Assembly (NCBI GenBank): GCA_030844895.1
Contig: CM061224.1
Location: 1,488,001 to 1,552,000 of the forward strand
Origin: Ambrosia x helenae
Taxonomy: Eukaryota; Streptophyta; Magnoliopsida; Asterales; Asteraceae
DNA: 64,000 bases
Direction of reading: 5' to 3'
The notes beneath the pieces are model-generated. The model searched no databases, had not been told where the DNA came from, and saw only the letters and a program-made list of their open reading frames with translations. The position numbers and the translations under genes were made by a program. Each line of letters begins with the position of its first letter. The stretch's first letter is position 1. Of the stretch, positions 11,649-22,829 are shown in pieces.

Positions 11649-12433
11649 TCGCCCGAAAGCACGACATTGGAGAATTGGTAAAACCTGGGTGAGATCAGGA
11701 ATCGAACCTGAGACCTTTTAGCCCCAAACCATATCATTTACTTCCCATATCACTCCACCACAAGTGTAAGGATTGTCTCTTTTTCTTACTTTAATTTTTC
11801 CAATTTAATACTTTTTAATTAATGTTATGTTATGTTATCTATCTATTTATCTTCAAGAGTTTTTTTTTTTGAACGGCAAATTACATCTCCTATACTATTA
11901 CACCAATAATTCTAAACTACAACACCCTTGCCAAGAATTGAACCTTGGACCTCCCCTCTAAGAGGCATATACCTTCAAGAGTTATGTGACAACAAACGAT
12001 GGATACATATAGATCTTATCAAGGAACTTGGTAATAATTTTATCAACATATTCGTTGGTTTACACCAAGTCTAGGGAACTTTGGTGATAATCAAAGATTG
12101 TGAGGTGATCGGTTGAGAAACATGTCCCGAAACTCCTTATAAGTTGGAGATTGTTACTTTTCTCTGATCATTCGACTAAAGTAATCTACCACTTGTTGTT
12201 GGCCCACTCATGCGGTATATTGGTGCATAGATCGCTTTGTTTTTTCGTGGCAAACGACTTTAAAAGATATCTATTTACGTTGTTTGCAAATTTTAAGTTG
12301 GTTGAATGTTGTGACCAAGGCGTGGTAAAAAGAAGACATTAAATTGATATAGTGATTATAGGAGGCTGTAAATTTCGTTGGATCCATCATGAGGCTATAA
12401 ATTGGATGTTCAAATTAGTTTTCAAGCTTATTT
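11649..12433. other. Spacer with degraded repeat sequence
   Basis: The start (GCCCGAAAGCACGAC…, about 11651-11760) resembles 26340-26465, so both belong to one unnamed dispersed repeat containing ATCGAACCTGAGACCTT-like words. The remainder has no supportable gene. Confidence 0.4.
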
Positions 12434-12848
12434 GTAACTCTAAATCAAAATGAGCTACTAACGCCATGACGATCCTTAATGAATCTTTTCGAAAAACAAG
12501 TGAAAAAGGTTTCTTAATATACTTGTCCTTAATATACCTTGTTTCTTTACGACTTCATCAAACTTTAGGTATCATTGTCTTAAGGAAACCCTGTTTCTTT
12601 CAGCCCAAACCTTTTTCAAGCTTATTTGTAACTCTAAATCAAGACAATGATACCTAATGCCATGACGATCCTTAAGGAATCTTTTCGAGAAACAAGTGAA
12701 AAAGGTTTCCCATTGCTTGCCAAAAAATGTAATCTACGTAAAGAACAAGTATATTAAAGTTGCTCCCACTCATCTTGAGGTGGGTGCATTGATCCACTTG
12801 ATTCTTAAGGAAACCCTGTTTCTTTACGACTTCATCAAACTTTAGGTA
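12434..12848 (-). repeat. Shuffled duplicates of the copia fragment
   Basis: Blocks also found in the neighbouring copia fragment recur here out of order. CTCTAAATCAAAATGAGCTA…AAGGTTTCTTA occurs at about 12434-12514 and 13014-13089, with a shorter copy at about 12659-12709. A second block (GTTTCTTTACGACTTCATC…) occurs at 12541-12581 and 12818-12858. TTCAAGCTTATTTGTAACTC occurs at 12421 and 12615. Repeated template switching or repair could produce such a patchwork. Confidence 0.7.
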
Positions 12849-13335
12849 TCATTGTCTTGATGCTTGCCTTAGCCAGTATATCGATTTCTTCAGCTTACAG
12901 ACTAGGTTTTCTTGACCTTCAAGTTTAAAGCCATCAGGTTGTTTCATGAACACGTCTTCATTCATGTCGCCATTTAGGAAAGCGATTTTGACATCCATAG
13001 GATGTAACTCTAAATCAAAATGAGCTACTAATGCCATGACGATCCTTAAGGAATCTTTTCGAGAAACAAGTGAAAAAGGTTTCTTGATAATCGATTCCCT
13101 CTTTCTAAGTGTAGCCTTTTGCAATCAATCTTGCTTTTATAGCGTTCAATGTTCCCATTTGGATCCAATTTAGTTTTGAACATCCATTTACATCCTACTT
13201 GTTTGACACCGTTGGGTAATTCAACCAAATCCCAAACGTCGTTTTTTCTCCATGGATTCAAGCTCATAAATCATAAACGTATTCCATTCAGAAGACTGGT
13301 CACTGCTAATGGCTTCATGATAAGAGGTAGGATCC
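12849..13335 (-). pseudogene. Ty1/copia reverse transcriptase fragment
   Basis: Two minus-strand frames make one broken RVT_2 domain. 13046-13267 has 'KNDVWDLVELPNGVKQVGCK' and 'WMFKTKLDPNGNIERYK', the hallmark start of copia reverse transcriptase. 12849-13124 has 'SRKDSLRIVMALVAHFDLEL', 'MDVKIAFLNGD' (catalytic-D motif A) and 'VCKLKKSIYWLRQASRQ'. A third frame upstream (about 13250-13335) carries the E-A-I-S-S-D-Q-S-S-E-W lead-in. At least two frameshifts separate them and there is no LTR or integrase, so this is a dead internal fragment. Confidence 0.85.
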
Positions 13336-13421
13336 AGGATCCACTAGCTTTCCAACTTCCAAATCAGCTTCAGTCAGGTAGGTTTCATAATCCTCAAAGT
13401 TAGTAGGCTTTTGGACCTAGA

Positions 13422-14225
13422 TGACTGATATACGTTAAATTATACATATAATATACGTTAAATTATACATATAAAGTCTCCGTTTAACTCCCGTTTATAT
13501 ACGTTTTGGACCTTATACACGAGGAATTGGTACTTATTTGGGTATCTTTATGATTACAGGTCTTAAACGATGTCCCGGAAGCAAACCTAAAGAAGAACAA
13601 AGGTTTATGCGCGAGAATAGAAGTCTGTTCAAAGTGAACGGCCGTTCGGTCTATGTGAACGGTCGTTCACCTAGCCAGATATTTTGTGAAACGTTCTAGA
13701 AGCATACGTCACTGCACTTGAAGACTTTTCTGCCCACTTGCATGTGAACGGTCGTTCGGTCATAGTGAACGGTCGTCGTTCACTCTTTTCAGACCCTTTA
13801 AAACAGAGCAGAACTCACTGTATTCAGCATTTGGTACTTTTCTGGGTTATCCTTGGGCGATTTCTGACCTGTGAAGCTGCTGAGAAGCCGTGTAACAAGC
13901 TCGGGAGGTGATCAGGATCAACTATCATCATCCAATCCATCACATTAGGCATTTTATGGTTTTATCCTTAAACTTATATCTTTTTCAAACCAGTTTGTTT
14001 AAGTCTGAATGTGATGTTTATGTAATGTATTTGTAAACCTACGAGTAAAAATAATAGTATCTAGTAGTTAGAACAATCATTGTATGTTTAATCATGTTTT
14101 GTATGATTTTGGTGCTTTTCATGTTTGAATCTTGATGATCATATTGCAAACATGTTTCATTGATGTTGGATTTCTTGTTATGTTTGGATGACTTTGATGA
14201 TTATCGTCTTGTGTTAATTGGATGC
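13422..14225 (+). mobile_element. Degraded LTR, gypsy (Athila/Tat-like)
   Basis: TGACTGATATACG at 13422 fits the start of the LTR family at 2890 and 35358. A TTATGATTACAGGTCTTAAA stretch corresponds to the TTATGATTTTCAGGTATTAA of the 35.4 kb LTR, and palindromes (GAACGGCCGTTC at about 13637, GTGAACGGTCGTTCAC after it) lie some 215 bp in, as in its relatives. The right boundary is not clear; it is near the minus-strand gag remnant. No target duplication was found. Confidence 0.5.
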
Positions 14226-14720
14226 ATGTTGAAAAACCGTCCGGTTAATCGATCGGTAGTATACTAGTTAGTTCAGGAGTGGCAGCCTTTCTTATGGCAT
14301 AGTCAAAATCTAACGTTCGTGTGGGTTCTAGCTGTATCCGTCGTGGAACGTGAATGGTGTGTGTGGCACCGGCCGTTATAGTCTTCATCACTGGATGATT
14401 GATAACCGTTCGGTGTGCCGGGCGATTTCGCGTAGCCCCGAACGTAGTTGTCTCCACCACGTTCCCCGCTACGACCGTCGCGTTGGCCTTCTGCTTCTTT
14501 CTCTTTGTGGCTCCTTGGGGGTGAGTCGTAACTCACGACTTTCCCCTTCTTCCTCGCCATTTTCATCAACATACGCTGATATTTGGCTGTGCTTTTCGCG
14601 TTCTGGAGAAAGAGCCACTCGTTGGGATCAACGTCAGAATTATCGTCGTCGTCATTGTCGCTGCTAGCGTCACGGGCCTCGAAAACGGGTTTCTAAGGGC
14701 GTGACGTGGCCTGTTTAGTG
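14225..14720 (-). pseudogene. Retrotransposon gag-like fragment
   Basis: On the minus strand an acidic lead (about 14640-14700, D/N-rich), then 'WLFLQNAKSTAKYQR', a lysine-rich stretch and a charged R/G/S/E region (14303-14572) run away from the LTR and primer site at 14850-15906. A second frame (14245-14460) continues with 'TRTLDFDYAIRKAATPELT'. Position just inside an LTR and composition suggest gag. The frame is broken and the element is truncated at about 14225. The family is not certain. Confidence 0.45.
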
Positions 14721-14850
14721 ATGGTGAGAGGTGTTTCGTTGTTCCCGCGCGAGCTAGACCTGTGGATTCTTCTCGGTTGGGTGAGTAAAAATGTTAGGGT
14801 TAGGTTTAGCCATGTGGGTGGGCTAAAAGATGAAAAGAATGAGTTCTAGC

Positions 14851-14867
14851 CGATACGGATGGCGCCA
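14851..14867 (-). promoter_or_regulatory. Putative primer-binding site
   Basis: GGCGCCA on the plus strand (TGGCGCCATCCGTATCGG on the minus strand) lies directly inside the LTR that begins at 14869. TGGCGCC is the 5' part of primer sites used by Tat-type gypsy elements. It fixes the element as minus-strand. Confidence 0.55.
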
Positions 14868-14868
14868 A

Positions 14869-15906
14869 TGAAGAAACAACGAATATAACTTACCCAAGAA
14901 GGTGGGTAAGTTAGGTTTGACACTCGTGTTCGCTCAAGTTATAATCCTTTGCTCACACCGGTGACCAAATCCGAACCCCAGAGGATGAGAAAAGAGTGTC
15001 GTGTGTGTGTTGAAAGTAAGAACACAAAGATGTAAGTGGTTCGGTCTTGATCGACCTACGTCCATTATGAAAGAGATATCTTTATTACTTGAGAAATACA
15101 AGGAAGACGATTACAAGTAAGCTAAGACTATCTCTATCTGTATGCTATTTTTTGCATGTGATGTTTGACCCCTTACAATGGAGAAGTGATATCCTATTTA
15201 TAGGGAAATGATGGGCCGGCAGACACGACCCATGGTGGAGGTCATGATTTTAGGTTCGAGTCCCAGGCCCAAGATATCTTTGGCCCATGGAGCTAGTGGG
15301 TAGCTTGTGGTAATTAATGCTGATGTGAGAAAAAACATGTTCTGCCTTGCTGGAAGTACACATGGCGCGACGTGATTGGGCGCAGGTGGTGCTTCCCTCT
15401 AACACAGAATGGTTGACCAGCTGGTGGTGTCTGACGTGACGTCTGGCAGCAAGTGGACATGCCTGCACAATACCTCTGATGTGTAACGTTCATGGAAGCA
15501 TGGTGGAAGCATGGAAGCGGTCATATCACTGTTCACTGTCAGGGGTTGTTGGACAACCCCTGACACGTGTTGTCCTCTGGTTGGCGCAGGGAATGTTCAG
15601 CGCCTGACCAGATCTCCTTCATTCTTGATATTCCGTAGTACTAAAGGTTGATGTTATCAGAATATTCGGGGCGTAGGCTCACGCGCGAGGTTTCCTTTCT
15701 TGCCGATGACGTCACTTAGCTTATGTGATCCTGTGCACGAGCTTGTTAGCATGCGCAGGCTCTGTTTCGTGGACGTCAGGAAACTGACGTCCTTGTTGGT
15801 CTGAAATTCCTATCCGCGGAATGGAATTCCACGGAGTTCTTGTTGTGGGTGTATTTTATGGGATAGGGTTGCAATCCGCGGCCGGGTTGGGTACCCTATC
15901 CCTTCA
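14869..15906 (-). mobile_element. 5' LTR of a minus-strand gypsy element
   Basis: Boundaries TGAAG (14869) and CTTCA (15906) are inverted ends, so on the minus strand the LTR opens TGAAGGGATAGGGTACCC. The solo LTR at 23873-24901 has the same start and end and nearly the same length (1,038 versus 1,029 bp). A CCCTATAAATA TATA box reads on the minus strand at about 15195-15205. The partner LTR is not in the window. Confidence 0.72.
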
Positions 15907-16541
15907 CCAAACCAATAATTTTTCGTGTCGTGTTCAGGTTGGGCTACGGGTCATATCAAGAACTGCCGCTTCTAATCGTGACTTAATACATTCAACTCTC
16001 TAATTCCATGAACCTAGTGTAGACTTTTATTTTAAAAAAAACATTGTTCAAAAATTAACTTTTGATTACGGAATTATGTAGTTATAGATTATTTTGTGAG
16101 TTGAAAATGTTTTTTTTTTTTTTTTTTTTTTTGAAATTATACGGTTAACTACTCACCCATTTAAACTTTTTGATACAATCAGTTAAACTATTTCTGATCC
16201 CAAGTAACATATAAAAACAGGCTTTCAAGCCATTGATTTTAAGTATACTAAAAATTCTTATCAATTATTATACTCAAAATATCAACTTTAAAACAATTGA
16301 TAAATTTATTTGTTAGTTAAAGAATTATGCTCAAAACTGATAACTTTAAACTGCTAATTAATGTGTTGTTCAAATATTAATAAGTTAAGGATAATTCTCC
16401 GAGTTCCCGCCAAAATTAACAGGCCGTTAGTTTGCAGTGGATCGTCACGTCAGATTCTGAGCACATTGCTCCTATATACCTTTAGTGGCGCGTGCTCCAC
16501 CAAATAACAACAAATATCCATAGATTTTTTTTTTCGTTGCA
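15907..16541. other. AT-rich spacer
   Basis: No gene is visible. A T-homopolymer of about 22 bases lies at about 16110-16132. Confidence 0.5.
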
Positions 16542-16544
16542 TTA

Positions 16545-16861
16545 GGCTGAGGGGTGTGGTGGTCGGGGGAGGGACCGGTGGGTGATTTGGCACCTCTTGC
16601 CGACGGGGAACACCGCCCCCCCCCCGATGAGAGGTCGGCAAACTCGGCAACAATTCCCCGATCTCACCGTCCCATTTCCTAAGAAATTTTTTAACTTTTT
16701 GTTTTGGCTGTTGCAAGGGAGAAGGAGAACGACATCGTTTGAGGGGTGATTGGGGAAGGGGGAACCATTTCCCTTGTTTGGGGGAGGGGAAGAGGGAAAT
16801 GACGTGGCGCTTACGTGGACAAGGGGGAAGGAAGGGGGAAGGGTGACCACACCTCATAGCC
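16545..16861. mobile_element. Tourist-like MITE, family A (TSD TTA)
   Basis: Ends GGCTGAGGGGTGTGG and CCACACCTCATAGCC with TTA on both sides (16542-16544, 16862-16864), the PIF/Harbinger insertion signature. The interior is G/C-homopolymer-rich and produces long spurious open frames. 17880-18138 is a relative. Confidence 0.8.
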
Positions 16862-16999
16862 TTAATGTTCTATGTCTAAGGGGACCGGGCGCCTACCAAT
16901 TTGATCACGTGTATCCACTATTAGCACGGTACATCGCCGCCACTCATGCTTGTAGTGGTCCCGTAAACCATTTTGCTGGTTCTTTTTACCGCACGGTAA

Positions 17000-17325
17000 G
17001 GCTAGACGGAGTGGGAGGCGGGAAGGGGGGCGGGAAGGGCTTTCAAGGGCGGGAACACCGCCGCCGGTCCTGGCGTGGGGCTTGGGGCGGGGGGCAATTC
17101 ACCGGCGTGGGGCTTGGGGTGGGGGTGAGGTGGCATGCGTGGATTGGCCAGCTTTTTGTTTTTTTTTTGTTTTTTTTTTGTTTTTTTTTAACTTTAACAC
17201 AATATAATATTAATTTCTTCCCCCCTTCCACTCCCCACAATTCCCCCCCCCCCCCCCCACATTGGTTCCACAAATGCCACATGACGCTTCATCCCTCTCT
17301 TTCCCCCCTCCCACTCCGGATAGTC
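17000..17325. mobile_element. Tourist-like MITE, family B (TSD TAA)
   Basis: Ends GGCTAGACGGAGTGGGA and TCCCACTCCGGATAGTC with TAA at 16997-16999 and 17326-17328. The interior has GC-rich arms and a T-rich and AT-rich middle. Relatives are at 26463-26708 (truncated) and 60929-61043 (split by a solo LTR). Confidence 0.8.
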
Positions 17326-17328
17326 TAA

Positions 17329-17876
17329 GCACTGAATTCAATGCAAAGGTCAAATCTTTCTTTCTCTCTCTATCTGTTGACCGCCCGTTGACCACCACTA
17401 CATAGGAAAACCGAAGGATGATAGTAGCTGCTTTTCAAATCCAGAGACGGTGCTAGTGATGGCGTATTTTTGTTTTTTCATACGGTGGTGTGGATAAGAA
17501 GACCATGGTGATGTTGTAACTTGCCAACCGATTGAGATGGTGGCTACGCAGTGTTGAACCATTGTGTGGCGGTGGAGGTAGAAGTGGAGGTGGCTGTGGT
17601 GGTGTGGTGATGGTCGTAGAGAAGAGAGAACTATTGGATGCTTTATGCTTAGTATTATCCTTTTTACATACAACGATTGAATAGGACAGACGATAGTGTG
17701 GTGATCACTTAATAATTATTATTATTATTATTATATTATTGTTGGGTAAAGAATCAGTGGAGTGTTGCCTCTAAAAAATGGTTTCAGTGAAGTGATGTGT
17801 CAGTGCAGGATTGGTAAAAATCAGTGAAGTTGAAAATGTTTAAGGGTAGTGCCCATCCTCCCTTAATGCAAAACAA
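17329..17876. other. Spacer between Tourist elements
   Basis: No supportable gene. An (ATT)n run lies at about 17711-17735. A Pro/His-rich minus-strand open frame (17398-17673) has no recognisable domain and no splice context. Confidence 0.45.
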
Positions 17877-17879
17877 TTA

Positions 17880-18138
17880 GACTAAGGGGTATGGGGACGG
17901 GGAAGGGATCGATGAGTTGAGGTGGAGCTCGTCCCCGTCGGGAAACATCGCCCCCCCTCGACCCAGTATCGGTGTCATCGGGGTTTCTTCCCCATCCTCC
18001 CCGAAGCAAATTGACCGTTGATGATGATTGTTGACGATGACGATGGAAAATAATAGAAAAGGAAGGGGGAATGTGGAAATGATGTGGCGTTGTCGACAAG
18101 GGGGAGGAAGGGAGAAGGGGGAACCACACCCCATAGTC
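17880..18138. mobile_element. Tourist-like MITE, family A (TSD TTA)
   Basis: Ends GACTAAGGGGTATGGGG and CCACACCCCATAGTC with TTA at 17877-17879 and 18139-18141. The interior (GTCGGGAACA/TCGCCCCCC-type words) matches 16545-16861. Together with 17000-17325 it makes a cluster of three Tourist elements in 1.6 kb. Confidence 0.8.
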
Positions 18139-18164
18139 TTATTGAGCCAGGGATTTCATTAAAA

Positions 18165-18240
18165 ACAATATCTCTATATTATACCTTACCTTAGCTTTCC
18201 TATTAATGAGATTAACCGAGTATGATAATGATGGTGGTGT
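18165..18240 (+). repeat. 3' fragment of the GAT-tailed SINE-like repeat
   Basis: TACCTTACCTTAGCTTTCCT followed by GGATTAACCGAGTATGAT-like sequence and a decayed GAT tail corresponds to the ends of the copies at about 49385-49446 and 50790-50858. Confidence 0.5.
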
Positions 18241-18283
18241 TATATCCACAAAATATCTTGTATTTGATGTGTGTTAGCTAACT

Positions 18284-18517
18284 GATTTGGATTTTGGTGA
18301 TTTCGTAACATGAGATTGCAGATTCATCTGATGTGGCATGATCCGCAATCTCAGTTTGCAGATCTATGACACAAAAGTTGCACATAATCAAACTTTTGTA
18401 TCATAGATCCCCAAGTTGAGATTGTGGATCACGCCACATGGCAGTCTTTTGTGTTTTCTTTGTTCCATCTAAGCTAAATTCGAAATCTCAGTTTACGAAA
18501 TCACCAAAATCTAAATC
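18284..18517. mobile_element. Fold-back MITE with long inverted arms
   Basis: The first about 110 bp (from GATTTGGATTTTGGTGATTTCG) is repeated in inverted orientation at the right (ending CGAAATCACCAAAATCTAAATC), with imperfect arms meeting near 18395. The pair TGATCCGCAATCTCA / TGAGATTGTGGATCA lies inside the arms. The DNA or its RNA could form a hairpin of about 100 bp. I could not establish a target duplication beyond AACT on both sides. Confidence 0.65.
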
Positions 18518-18524
18518 AACTATG

Positions 18525-19729
18525 AATTTACATTAGTGAAAGGTTTTTTAATTCCTTAAAAATAAACGTTGTATTCAAATATTTTTTAATGTTTGCGTTG
18601 TTTCAAATAAACGTAACATAATTCTTAACAATACATTATTCTTAGATCTTATTACAAGTTTACATAAGTACCCATAGGCCCAAGGCGATGGCAATCTGGC
18701 ATCACTATCACTACTAACCCGGTCCATGACTCCATGCACATGCTACGTATTATTACGTTATGTTTGGCTTTGCAACGACCCACAGTTATATAATGTTGTA
18801 TTCGGCTTAGAGGTGAATAAAATTGGTTTTTGGGCCAAACCATATCAGTTTCATATCATGTTCGGATGATCGGATCGACCCATACAAATCGGATCAGCCC
18901 AAACCGGTTGTATAGATAAACCATACCATACCAGACCGGATCAGTTTCAAACCGGATTCAACGTATTATGTGACTAGATTTTTTTTTCTCAAACGGACTA
19001 TCCAAACCCGGGTTAAGCCAAATTCAAATAGATATACTCAAGCCGATTTTCAAACAAGTTAATAATATTCAAACCGGTTTCACCCAAATTGGGTTCTTGA
19101 CCGGTTTCAGATTTGGAACCGGCTTGGTTATGCACCGTTAATCTGGTAGTCTATATTCGGGTAGTTTTGTAACTACATTGCATCTTATCGTATCTTACAA
19201 AATCTAGTAAAAAGTAAAAAAAAAAACAAAAAAGGTAAATAAAAAGTTTGCTTAAACGTGTACGAAAAATAAATTGTTTTTACACATGTGTAAGTCTGCC
19301 GTTTACATATGTATAAACCGTTTCATTTACATATGTGTAAACAGTTTCTTTTAGAGTGTTTTTGCGTGAAAAGATGAATTATTTGGATCGTATTTTTCTT
19401 TTCTTTTTTTAATGTTGTATTTTAATTATAATGATGTTTTTATTAAAAAAAAATTGATTTTGGTTGATTTTTTTTCATTTATTCTCACGCTTCTCACGAT
19501 ATTTAGTGTTGTCAAGATAACCCTCTTATGTATAAAAAGGCATTTCTCACTCATAGTCTTGCAATCATGAAAGTAGCACTTGGAAACCTAAAATTTATGG
19601 AAATTCATTTGTTGGCCCTTGATTGAAGTGATGAAGCAAGTTGAAGGTTTAAATATCAAATTAAAATATAAATTCAAATAATAATTCACATTATAGTATG
19701 ACTGTATGAATTAAACTGGTGGAAATGTG
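18525..19729. other. Spacer with CCGG-rich repeat remnant
   Basis: 18830-19140 contains many ACCGGTT/AACCGGA words typical of a degraded TIR element. 19255-19350 has three short palindromes of the type TTTACACATGTGTAAA. No gene is visible. Confidence 0.4.
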
Positions 19730-19990
19730 GAAAGGCTTAGTTTAACGGAAATCCTTGTACAACCATAACCTAGCGGTCCCAAGTTCGAATCCCTACCCAT
19801 AAACCGGTGTCCTCCTTGCCTAAGCTCAAACCGTTACAGGGAATTTTTTGTGGTGTGCATGGATCGAACCTGTGACTTACCTCCAGGATGGAAACCCCTA
19901 AAGAAAAACCCACCGTAACTCAAATCAGCTGGGTTGGAGATCATTAGCCGGAATGCTTGTAGATGACTTCAGATCCTAGTCATTTAAACT
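19730..19990 (+). mobile_element. tRNA-derived SINE candidate
   Basis: A box-A-like TAGTTTAACGGAA at 19738 and a box-B-like AAGTTCGAATCC at about 19781 have tRNA-like spacing, which suggests an RNA polymerase III promoter. The 3' limit and target duplication are not clear, so the family call is tentative. Confidence 0.42.
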
Positions 19991-21660
19991 GACTTACTGA
20001 CCTTATCAACTCCACATCTCTTGGGGATTGTTTATTTACTTCACTGCCAGTACTTGGTTTTTATTATATTGCACACATGAGTATCCAACTTATCAATCTC
20101 TAGAGTAATTAAGACGAAGAGGTCATGGGTTCATATATTCATATAGTTAATAGTTAATGTTATTGAGTCTTACCGTCTTAGGTGGGTCCATTCTCACCAA
20201 TGTCGTAAGCCCATAACTTACTTTTAAAAAGATGACGAGTTGGTAGAATATTATACATCCTATGATCCCCTAGAACACTTACTATCGTTACTTCTTAAAA
20301 CATATAAAAGTGAAAACTTTCTTGACACCTATAACACCACACAGTATTTAATAGAACTCTAAAATAGTTTTAAGAAAATTATACGTCTAACAAAGATGTG
20401 GCGTTAATACATGTTAAATTGTTATTTTTTTCGATTTGGTGAAGTTGTTTATGTTTAGTCTGTAAACAGATGAGCTACCAAAGTTCGGGGACTAAATGTG
20501 TCAGTCTTAAAGTTTGTTTGTTATAGACGAATATAAGCTGGTCAACAAAACTTATTGCCTCGGGGGTGGGGGTGGGGGTGGGGGGGGGGGGTGAGAGATC
20601 CAAACTTATCAAAGGCAAAGGACACAAACACATGTTGAGTCTTAGAACCGTTTGTTTCGTGCTTAGCAATCTTTTTGAACTCTGCCTTCAAAGCCGCTTT
20701 TCCACATGTCATACGCAAATTACTATAACATTTTATTAGACTTTGTGTTTTGGATAAGGGCGTTGTGGGCGCAAGAGGAGTTGCACGTGGTTAGGAAGCA
20801 ATGGATTAAAACATTTTTATTGTATAGTAGATATTATATAACCCAATCATATTGAGTCACATCATCCCAATACGATATTTCACATTTCACCCTCCACGAC
20901 ATATGTTCTTAGGTGTGAAATGTGAAATCCTTTACCGCTTACGTGACACATTTTTTTCTATCATATTTTACACTCACTACAACACATAGTCTTAAATATA
21001 AAATCGTTTAAAAGTAGTTATTTTAATAATAATGCACTTACACGTTAACTAAATAATTGGTCACATTATGTGTATAACTAATAGCATAACTTTTCATATA
21101 CTTTTTTTAGTTTAATCTCTTTAGAAATCATACATATACTTTTTTTAATTTAATTCCTTTACGCGTGATCATAACCATAAGTCCATACCCTACACTTTGA
21201 TGAAATCACTCATCAGAGCCTTTTGGAATTAAATTATTTAATTAAGCAAATTACAAAATTTTAATATAACCAATATATGAATGTAGGTGTCCAAACACAC
21301 GCTTTATCGGCGCCAACCAAAACGATAACTTTTATTTTTATATATGTAATAACACGGAGCCACCGTCTACTCACTTGCTGTAAAGCTATTCTCCAAAGCT
21401 GGTATGGAACTAGGATACCAACGCACACACATGTGTATACACATATACGCACACACATACATATATATACACATATATTGATCATGCAAGTAAAACACCT
21501 AAATCTAGTTTATAACTTTAAAATTAGAAAAATCAAGAATTATGATAGATTGATATCGAATCACATTATGGGAATCTTGAAAAACACAAAGTTGATCGTA
21601 TCTTACTATCTTTTTTCCGTATAAATAACGAAGTTGCTAGCATTACAAATGTTGGACTTA
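19991..21660. other. Spacer without a recognisable gene
   Basis: A G-rich block at about 20563-20592 (GGGGGTGGGGGTGGGGGTGG then more G) could form a G-quadruplex. 21420-21480 is a CA/TA-rich simple-sequence region. A 115-residue open frame at 21277-21624 crosses that simple sequence and has no recognisable motif. Confidence 0.45.
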
Positions 21661-21667
21661 AAAAGAA

Positions 21668-22110
21668 TTCTACTAGGTTACAATCCTTGTATTATACATG
21701 TTAATAAATGTAATGTTATATTATTAATAAAAAAAATTATGTTTAAAGAAATATATGCATTTCACGGTTGAAAAAAAATCGGTGGGTTATGCTAATAAAG
21801 TAAAATATAAAGTAATGTGTTAACATACACAGTCGTCAAGATATGTATTTAAAATAATGAACATTGACGTGACAGTTATAAATTTTGTTAAGTTAATTTT
21901 TAAAACACTTTTCTTTTCAAATGGGAATTAACTTTTATTGTCTTATGCCACCTATTTATTTATTATTTAACATATTGTGCTTTTATTATTATTTACCATC
22001 CAACCATATCAAGTATTTTAAAAATTTTAGATATCAATTATAAAAATAATTATATTCATTATTTTTCATTTTTAATATTTTAGCTAACATAAGTTTGAAC
22101 TTGGTGAAGT
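21668..22110 (+). repeat. Direct repeat, left copy
   Basis: Starts GTTACAATCC and runs through TTAATAAATGTAATGTTAT, CAAGATATGTATTTAAA and TTTTGTTAAGTTAATTTTTAA to CTAACATAAGTTT. The same order of words recurs at 22395-22810 with moderate divergence. There is no coding potential, and LTR or Helitron ends were not found. Confidence 0.65.
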
Positions 22111-22368
22111 TTTTAAGTAAAAAAAAATATAAGTTTATTTAAATTATTCTTAATTGAATTTTATATTAAATTTATTTGGTTAAAATATAATAACTATCTC
22201 TAATTAAAAATTAATTATCCATAATTAGGTAAGAGAGAAAGAAATAATATAGTTAATTAAAAGATAAGTATCATTAATTAAGTATTAAAATAATATTTTT
22301 AATTAGAAGATAAGTATGCATAATTAAGTAGGAGAAACATGCGGGAAAACAAAAAAAATAGATGACTA

Positions 22369-22393
22369 ATAATAATAATAATAATAATAATAA
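22369..22393. repeat. (AAT)n microsatellite
   Basis: About eight AAT units directly before the right copy of the direct repeat. Confidence 0.85.
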
Positions 22394-22394
22394 G

Positions 22395-22810
22395 TTACAA
22401 TCCCGTGTACTACACAAGTTGATAAATGTAATGTTATGTAATTAATAAAAAAAAGTTATGTTTAAGAAAATAAACCCATTCACAGTTGAAAAAAATCATT
22501 GTATTATAATATCCGAAAAAATTATAATGTAATATGTTGACATATACAGTTATCAAGATATGTATTTAAAAAATGAAAATTGGTGTGGCAGTTATATATT
22601 TTGTTAAGTTAATTTTTAATTTTTTTTCGAATGAGAATTAACTTTGATTTTTCAATGCTGCATATTTTTTATTATTTAACATATTTTATTTGTACTATTA
22701 TTTACCATCCAATCATTTTAAGTATTTGAAAATTTTTAGATATCACTTATAAAAACAACTATCTTCGTAAGTTTTCATTTTTAATATTTTAACTAACATA
22801 AGTTTAAATT
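22395..22810 (+). repeat. Direct repeat, right copy
   Basis: Second copy of the about 430-bp AT-rich unit, some 720 bp after the first. It is followed by a GC-rich patch with two GGGCAACGCCC palindromes (about 22871 and 22904), which may be the end of the same larger element. Confidence 0.65.
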
Positions 22811-22829
22811 TAGTGGTGTTGGACATCAA

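Noticed and set aside
16750..17328. 192-residue open frame
   Set aside because: It spans parts of two Tourist elements and their G- and C-rich ends; composition, not a gene, keeps it open.
21277..21624. 115-residue frame with His/Thr/Ile repeats
   Set aside because: It crosses a CA/TA simple-sequence region and lacks any recognisable motif or splice context.
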